Positions 59,854 through 64,000 of a stretch of DNA of 64,000 nucleotides are shown piece by piece (position 1 is the first letter of the stretch; every line of letters begins with the position of its first letter). Both the position numbers and the translations under genes were made by a program. Source of the stretch: G965230615 sp965230615 (GTDB taxonomy: Bacteria > Pseudomonadota > Gammaproteobacteria > HTCC5015); NCBI GenBank assembly GCA_965230615.1, contig OZ246012.1, positions 186,001 to 250,000 of the forward strand. The letters are read 5' to 3'. Under the pieces are notes generated by a model. That model was not told the DNA's origin. It searched no databases and saw only the letters and a program-made list of their open reading frames with translations.

Positions 59854-60720
59854 ATGAAAACCTTAAATTTTCAACTGAAAAAATTATGTGATAAAAACCG
59901 GGATGGCAATTATTTAACCCAAAGGAATAGGGATACAGGGTTACAAAAAATCGCGAATGACTGTTATATATTAGGGTATAAAGATCTCGTTATCACGAAT
60001 ATTAAAGAGAAGCACGTATTCGCTTTGGTGGGTAAATGGATCAATGAAGGTTTATCCGCCAGAACAATCAAAAACAGGATGTCACATATACGCTGGTGGC
60101 TAGAAAAAGTTGGCAAGCATAAAATAGCGAGCCGAACCAATGAGTATTTCGGTGTTCCTTTACGGGAATATGTTTTAAAAGAATCCAAAGCACAACATCT
60201 TAATCAAGAGCGTTTAGCTGAGGTCAAAGATGCTCATGTCCGAATGAGCTTGGAATTACAGCAGGTGTTTGGCCTGCGCCGCGAGGAAGCTATCAAGTTT
60301 ATACCGTCTTACGCTGACCGTGGCGATAAGTTGGTATTAAAGCCGAGTTGGACCAAGGGCGGCAAGGCCCGTGAAATCCCCATTCTAACGGATAAGCAAC
60401 GTGAGGTGCTTAATCGCGCCACCATGTTGGCCGGTAAAGGTTCGTTGATTCCACCCAGCAAGAAATATATCGAACAATTACGTGTTTATGAAAAACAAAC
60501 TGTGCATGCCAAGTTATGCAAAATGCACGGCCTGCGTCATGCCTACGCGCAGCAACGTTATGAGGCTTTAACGGGTTGGAAATGCCCGATAGCCGGTGGG
60601 CTAAGTAATGCGCAATTTACGTATGAGCAAAAAATACTCGATAAACAAGTAAGATTGAAAATATCTAAAGAGTTGGGGCACGAGCGTTTACAGATTTTGT
60701 CCCTTTATATTGGCAGCTAA
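59854..60720 (+). CDS. Second tyrosine recombinase (integrase-domain protein)
   Basis: 288 residues. SAM-like N-terminal domain (about 20-95, with LSARTIKNRMSHIRWWLEKVG), then a catalytic domain with Arg in FGLRREEAIKF (about 141), Lys in TKGGKAREIP (about 167), HGLRHAYAQ (about 226), LGHERLQ (about 276) and Tyr in SLYIGS (about 286), all present. It is the same family as the integrase at 6868; the shared C-terminal layout is HGLRHxYA...LTG/ITG...LGH...YIG. It lies directly upstream of the second Rhs gene and could move the Rhs gene or act as a second integrase of the island. Confidence 0.88.
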   Translation: MKTLNFQLKKLCDKNRDGNYLTQRNRDTGLQKIANDCYILGYKDLVITNIKEKHVFALVGKWINEGLSARTIKNRMSHIRWWLEKVGKHKIASRTNEYFGVPLREYVLKESKAQHLNQERLAEVKDAHVRMSLELQQVFGLRREEAIKFIPSYADRGDKLVLKPSWTKGGKAREIPILTDKQREVLNRATMLAGKGSLIPPSKKYIEQLRVYEKQTVHAKLCKMHGLRHAYAQQRYEALTGWKCPIAGGLSNAQFTYEQKILDKQVRLKISKELGHERLQILSLYIGS

Positions 60721-60934
60721 TTGACTGGTAAAAGAAAAACCACATTAAGTTCTAACTAGCATAATCATATGACGTGTTTGTGTATATGAAAATTTAATGC
60801 ATTTGTCAGCATCCTTCCGTATAGATCTAATTTTTTAATCACAGTATAAAAATATAAAAAAATTAAATTGTTATTTCGTATAAGTTAGTGCCTTTTAAAA
60901 AACGTTTAGGGATTTGTTAACAGGGAGAAATAGA

Positions 60935-63900
60935 ATGTGTCACTTTTGTTTCAATAATAAATTGGTTGTTATCGGGTTGCTTGTTTTTTCTTCCATTATC
61001 AACGCCCAAGGTGAAGGTGAGTTTGTGTGGCAAGTCATCTCTCCATTTACTGGGCAGGTCTGGGATGTTCAATCTAAAGCCGAAGGTGAATTAAAAGGCT
61101 ACTCTGGCGATCCTCCGGTTTGGGGGTTGCTTAATAAGCGAGAGATATTGGATCAGTCTTTGGCGTCTGCGAGTTATCGTTACACAGCAAACCCATTACC
61201 TTACGAAATGGGCGAATGGAATCATTTTCTGTCAAATGCGATTGGTGGAACTGTAACGGCTACTAGTGAGTCTGAGATGCTCGATATCATGGCGGAGCGT
61301 TTTGGTAATCAGAGGTGTGGTCCGGGTGAGGTATCTATCAGCAGTGGTTGGACACCTAATCCAGGAATACCCCCTGATTTCTCTGCGGTTGAGTGGGCGG
61401 AGGTTACGGCAAATTATAATACTAATGAAGAGTGTAATAATAATCTTGTGAGCATCCAACGTGCCACCCGCAGTAGAGAGCGCAATTGCGCTGAGCATTA
61501 CATTGGCGTAAGAGATCCTTGGGAATGTGTATTGCCATATAGCGGTAGTGTTAAAGGCTTTGCACCTTATTGCTCAGCTAGTCGAGGTAACCCTTGTAAT
61601 ATATCAACAGGTGAAAAAAATGAAACTCAAAACGATTATCAAGGCATGGAATTACAATTTACTCGAACTTATCACTCATCAGCAAATACTAATGAGTCGC
61701 GAATAGGTAATAGTTGGTATCATAATTATGGTCGGCGGATAATCTTTAGACCAATTAGTGCGTTTACGATTGTTCCCAAAGGTATTTTGGATAGTGCAGG
61801 GCACCAGGAAACATTAGAGCAAATAACCGGAGGATGGCGCACATCAGATGGTCGTAAATTAGTTTATAAATCAGGTGATGAATGGGTGCTTGAAAAGCAA
61901 GGAGCAATAAAAGAATACTATACGCTTATACGAAATGGTTCAGCAGGCCTCAATTTTGGTTTACTTAATCGCATTGTCGATGCTTCTGGTCGAGCAGTGA
62001 CATTTACTTACGATAGCCGAGAACGCTTGGAAACCGTGACCGATTCCTACGACCGTTCCCTTACATTTACCTATGGGGGTAATGGTCAGGTTGCCACCAT
62101 GGAAGACCCAGCCGGTAATCGCTATACCTACTTGTATGATGTTGTGGGAAATCTTGAGTTTGTTGTTTATCCTGATGAAACACTACAAACAGCAGCGGAT
62201 AACCCACGTATTCAGTATCACTATGAAGATCCGAATTTTCCCTCTCACCTAACTGGCATCACTAATGAAAACGGCCAGCGTTATGCAACTTATGCCTATG
62301 ATGACAGCGGACGCACAGTGTTATCCGAACACATAGGCTCTGGGCAGCGAATGACCTTTGAATACAATCCCGACAATACTACAACCGTGCGCGAAACCAT
62401 TAACGATACCACCGAATCAGTTCAAACCTATTCATTTCAGGTGATTAATGGGCAACGCAAAATTACCGGCATTACCGGTGACCGATGTGCCAATTGTGGT
62501 CAGCAAGATAAAAATACAACCTATGATGAAAATGGTAATTTAGACCAGGTGACAGATTGGAATAATAATATTACCGATTACGATTTTAATGATCAGGGCC
62601 TAGAAATACAGCGCATCGAAGCAGTTGGTACGCCGCAACAGCGCACTATTACTACAGAGTGGCATAGTAATTTACGTTTGCCTATTCGTCGTACTGAGCC
62701 TGGGCTAATAATGGAATGGGTTTACGATGAAAGCAGTGGTACAGGTAATGTCTTGACAGAAATCTTAATCGATACCATAGGTGATTGCGCTATTGATAAC
62801 ACGCAACAACACTGTCGTCGAATCACTCAATATGCCTATACTGAAGCTGGTTTATTGGATAATACAGATGGACCACGTACCGATGTAACTGATAATGAGA
62901 CCTTCGATTATAATGCACTTGGTGAGCGTATTCGCACAACCAATGCCTTGGGCCATGTTACTGAAGTATTGAATTTTGATGCGCATGGCCAGCCTAAAGC
63001 GATTCGTAATCCGAATGGTGATATTACAATCTTAGTCTATGATGCGCGTCAGCGCCTCAAGCAGCGCACGGAGGCTGCTGGAACAACCGACGTGGCAACC
63101 ACAACATTTGAGTATGATGGAGTGGGTAATTTAATCCGCATCACTCAACCGAATGGCAGTTATTTACATTATACGTTTGATGCCTCAAACCGTCTTATTT
63201 CAATTGCTGATAATATGGATAACCAAATCCGCTATACCTTGGATAATGCCGGTAATCGCGTTAAAGAAGAAACTTACGACCCCAATGATATCTTGGTGCA
63301 AACTCAAAGCCGAGTATTTAATGCCTTGAATCAGCTTATCAAATCCATAGGGGCCGATAACCAAGAAATCGACCATGAGTACGATGATAACGGCAATCAA
63401 ATACGCATCACAAACCCCAAGAATCACGCGACCAATCAGGGGTTTGATCCGCTGAATCGGTTAATCCAAATAATTGACCCCGAAAACGGTTTGGATAAAC
63501 CCACGATCTACGATTACGATTCACAAAATAATTTAACCTCGGTTACTGATCCAGAAGGGTTAACTACCACTTATCGCTATAACGGCTTTGGTGATGTCAT
63601 CGAGCAAGATAGCCCGGATACAGGCATCACAACATATCAATATGATCAAGCAGGTAACCGTATCCAGCAAACCGATGCACGAGGCGTCACCGTCAACTTC
63701 GTATACGATGCTCTAAATCGGCTCGTGTCAGTTGATTATGTCGATGATAACGAAGATATTGTTTACATCTATGACCAAACTGATAATGGCAACCTAGGTA
63801 TTGGACTGCAAACCCAAATAGAAGACCAAAGCGGCATTATGCGTTATCGCTATGATAGGCGAGGTAATATAGTTCGGGTGGATTATAGTATTCATGCCGA

Positions 63901-64000
63901 TTCCAATAGCAATGAATTAGCGTCGATTAATGCAGATATCAGCTTGCTTTATGAATACGATGCCGCTGATCAATTAATGCGTATCACCTATCCCAGCGGC
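60935..64000 (+). CDS. Second Sec-exported Rhs/YD-repeat protein, 3' end outside window
   Basis: ATG 60935 with GGGAG eight bases upstream; the frame stays open to the last base, about 1020 residues seen. Sec signal peptide (NKLVVIGLLVFSSIINAQ). A Cys-rich N-terminal region (about 100-225) leads to the DUF6531 start NPCNISTGEKNETQND (about 222), then YD repeats (FTYDSRERL, YRYNGFGDV, FEYDGVGNL types) to the edge. The tip, Rhs core end and any immunity gene lie beyond the window. It lacks the transglutaminase-like domain of the Rhs protein at 27078, so the two share export and repeats but differ in the N-terminal part. Confidence 0.9.
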   Translation, partial: MCHFCFNNKLVVIGLLVFSSIINAQGEGEFVWQVISPFTGQVWDVQSKAEGELKGYSGDPPVWGLLNKREILDQSLASASYRYTANPLPYEMGEWNHFLSNAIGGTVTATSESEMLDIMAERFGNQRCGPGEVSISSGWTPNPGIPPDFSAVEWAEVTANYNTNEECNNNLVSIQRATRSRERNCAEHYIGVRDPWECVLPYSGSVKGFAPYCSASRGNPCNISTGEKNETQNDYQGMELQFTRTYHSSANTNESRIGNSWYHNYGRRIIFRPISAFTIVPKGILDSAGHQETLEQITGGWRTSDGRKLVYKSGDEWVLEKQGAIKEYYTLIRNGSAGLNFGLLNRIVDASGRAVTFTYDSRERLETVTDSYDRSLTFTYGGNGQVATMEDPAGNRYTYLYDVVGNLEFVVYPDETLQTAADNPRIQYHYEDPNFPSHLTGITNENGQRYATYAYDDSGRTVLSEHIGSGQRMTFEYNPDNTTTVRETINDTTESVQTYSFQVINGQRKITGITGDRCANCGQQDKNTTYDENGNLDQVTDWNNNITDYDFNDQGLEIQRIEAVGTPQQRTITTEWHSNLRLPIRRTEPGLIMEWVYDESSGTGNVLTEILIDTIGDCAIDNTQQHCRRITQYAYTEAGLLDNTDGPRTDVTDNETFDYNALGERIRTTNALGHVTEVLNFDAHGQPKAIRNPNGDITILVYDARQRLKQRTEAAGTTDVATTTFEYDGVGNLIRITQPNGSYLHYTFDASNRLISIADNMDNQIRYTLDNAGNRVKEETYDPNDILVQTQSRVFNALNQLIKSIGADNQEIDHEYDDNGNQIRITNPKNHATNQGFDPLNRLIQIIDPENGLDKPTIYDYDSQNNLTSVTDPEGLTTTYRYNGFGDVIEQDSPDTGITTYQYDQAGNRIQQTDARGVTVNFVYDALNRLVSVDYVDDNEDIVYIYDQTDNGNLGIGLQTQIEDQSGIMRYRYDRRGNIVRVDYSIHADSNSNELASINADISLLYEYDAADQLMRITYPSG

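Noticed and set aside
1..64000. CRISPR array
   Set aside because: No regularly spaced 25-40 bp direct repeats with unique spacers were seen; the phased CTAAA repeats are only 5 bp with 10-bp period.
1..64000. Second copy of the tRNA-Ser 3' end as an att direct repeat
   Set aside because: Not found on reading the window; if it exists it should be to the right of the sequence given.

Overview
The window looks like gammaproteobacterial accessory DNA, mainly one conjugative element (ICE or large plasmid) carrying several cargo blocks, followed by a second integrative element at a tRNA-Ser gene. The gammaproteobacterial assignment rests on gene families: F-type TraG, DUF1845/AcaB-like protein, TrfB/KorA-like regulator, DUF1173, exosortase H with IPTL-CTERM, and a TonB-dependent receptor. 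No rRNA or core housekeeping gene is present, so genus cannot be fixed. All family names come from reading the sequence and recalled family features; no database search was run.

Layout. (1) 1-24.7 kb, element backbone: the 3' part of traG (open at the left edge), small unknown genes, a ParM/StbA-type actin with its small partner, a tyrosine integrase, a large ParB-like protein, a bPH2 membrane protein, an S49/SppA-like protease, a DUF1845 protein, a CxC protein, a CPBP protease, DUF6915-like and PcfJ-like proteins, a RecD2-like helicase and a Toprim primase. (2) 24.9-38.1 kb, cargo: an IPTL-CTERM surface protein, a secreted coiled-coil protein, a 2417-residue Sec-exported Rhs protein with a nuclease-like tip, two AT-rich putative immunity genes, a small membrane protein, exosortase H and its companion membrane protein. 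(3) 38.5-45.2 kb, further element genes mostly on the minus strand: DUF1173, KorA/TrfB-like protein, HDOD protein, degenerate histidine kinase, DNA-binding regulator. (4) 45.5-52.4 kb, probable cargo: TonB-dependent receptor, PqaA-like protein, ABC-type substrate-binding protein and hybrid histidine kinase. (5) 52.5-54.7 kb: a membrane-tethered XseA-like protein and an orphan AbiEi-like antitoxin. (6) 55.0 kb to the right edge: tRNA-Ser(GCU), a serine recombinase whose C-terminus is encoded by the antisense of the tRNA, a RadC-like protein, an XRE regulator with twin palindromes, a HEPN-like gene, a second tyrosine integrase, and a second Sec-exported Rhs gene that runs off the window.

Three things stand out. 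First, five plus-strand backbone leaders share a hairpin plus a GATAGCTG...CAGCCTGAT stem-loop architecture; four are clear and one is a variant. This may be an undescribed structured leader RNA or regulatory element. Second, exosortase H, its IPTL-CTERM substrate and a Sec-exported Rhs toxin with immunity genes form one co-directional block on a mobile element, which suggests a surface-displayed toxin system. Third, two triplets of CTAAA repeats at exact 10-bp phasing lie just upstream of the tRNA-Ser attachment locus.
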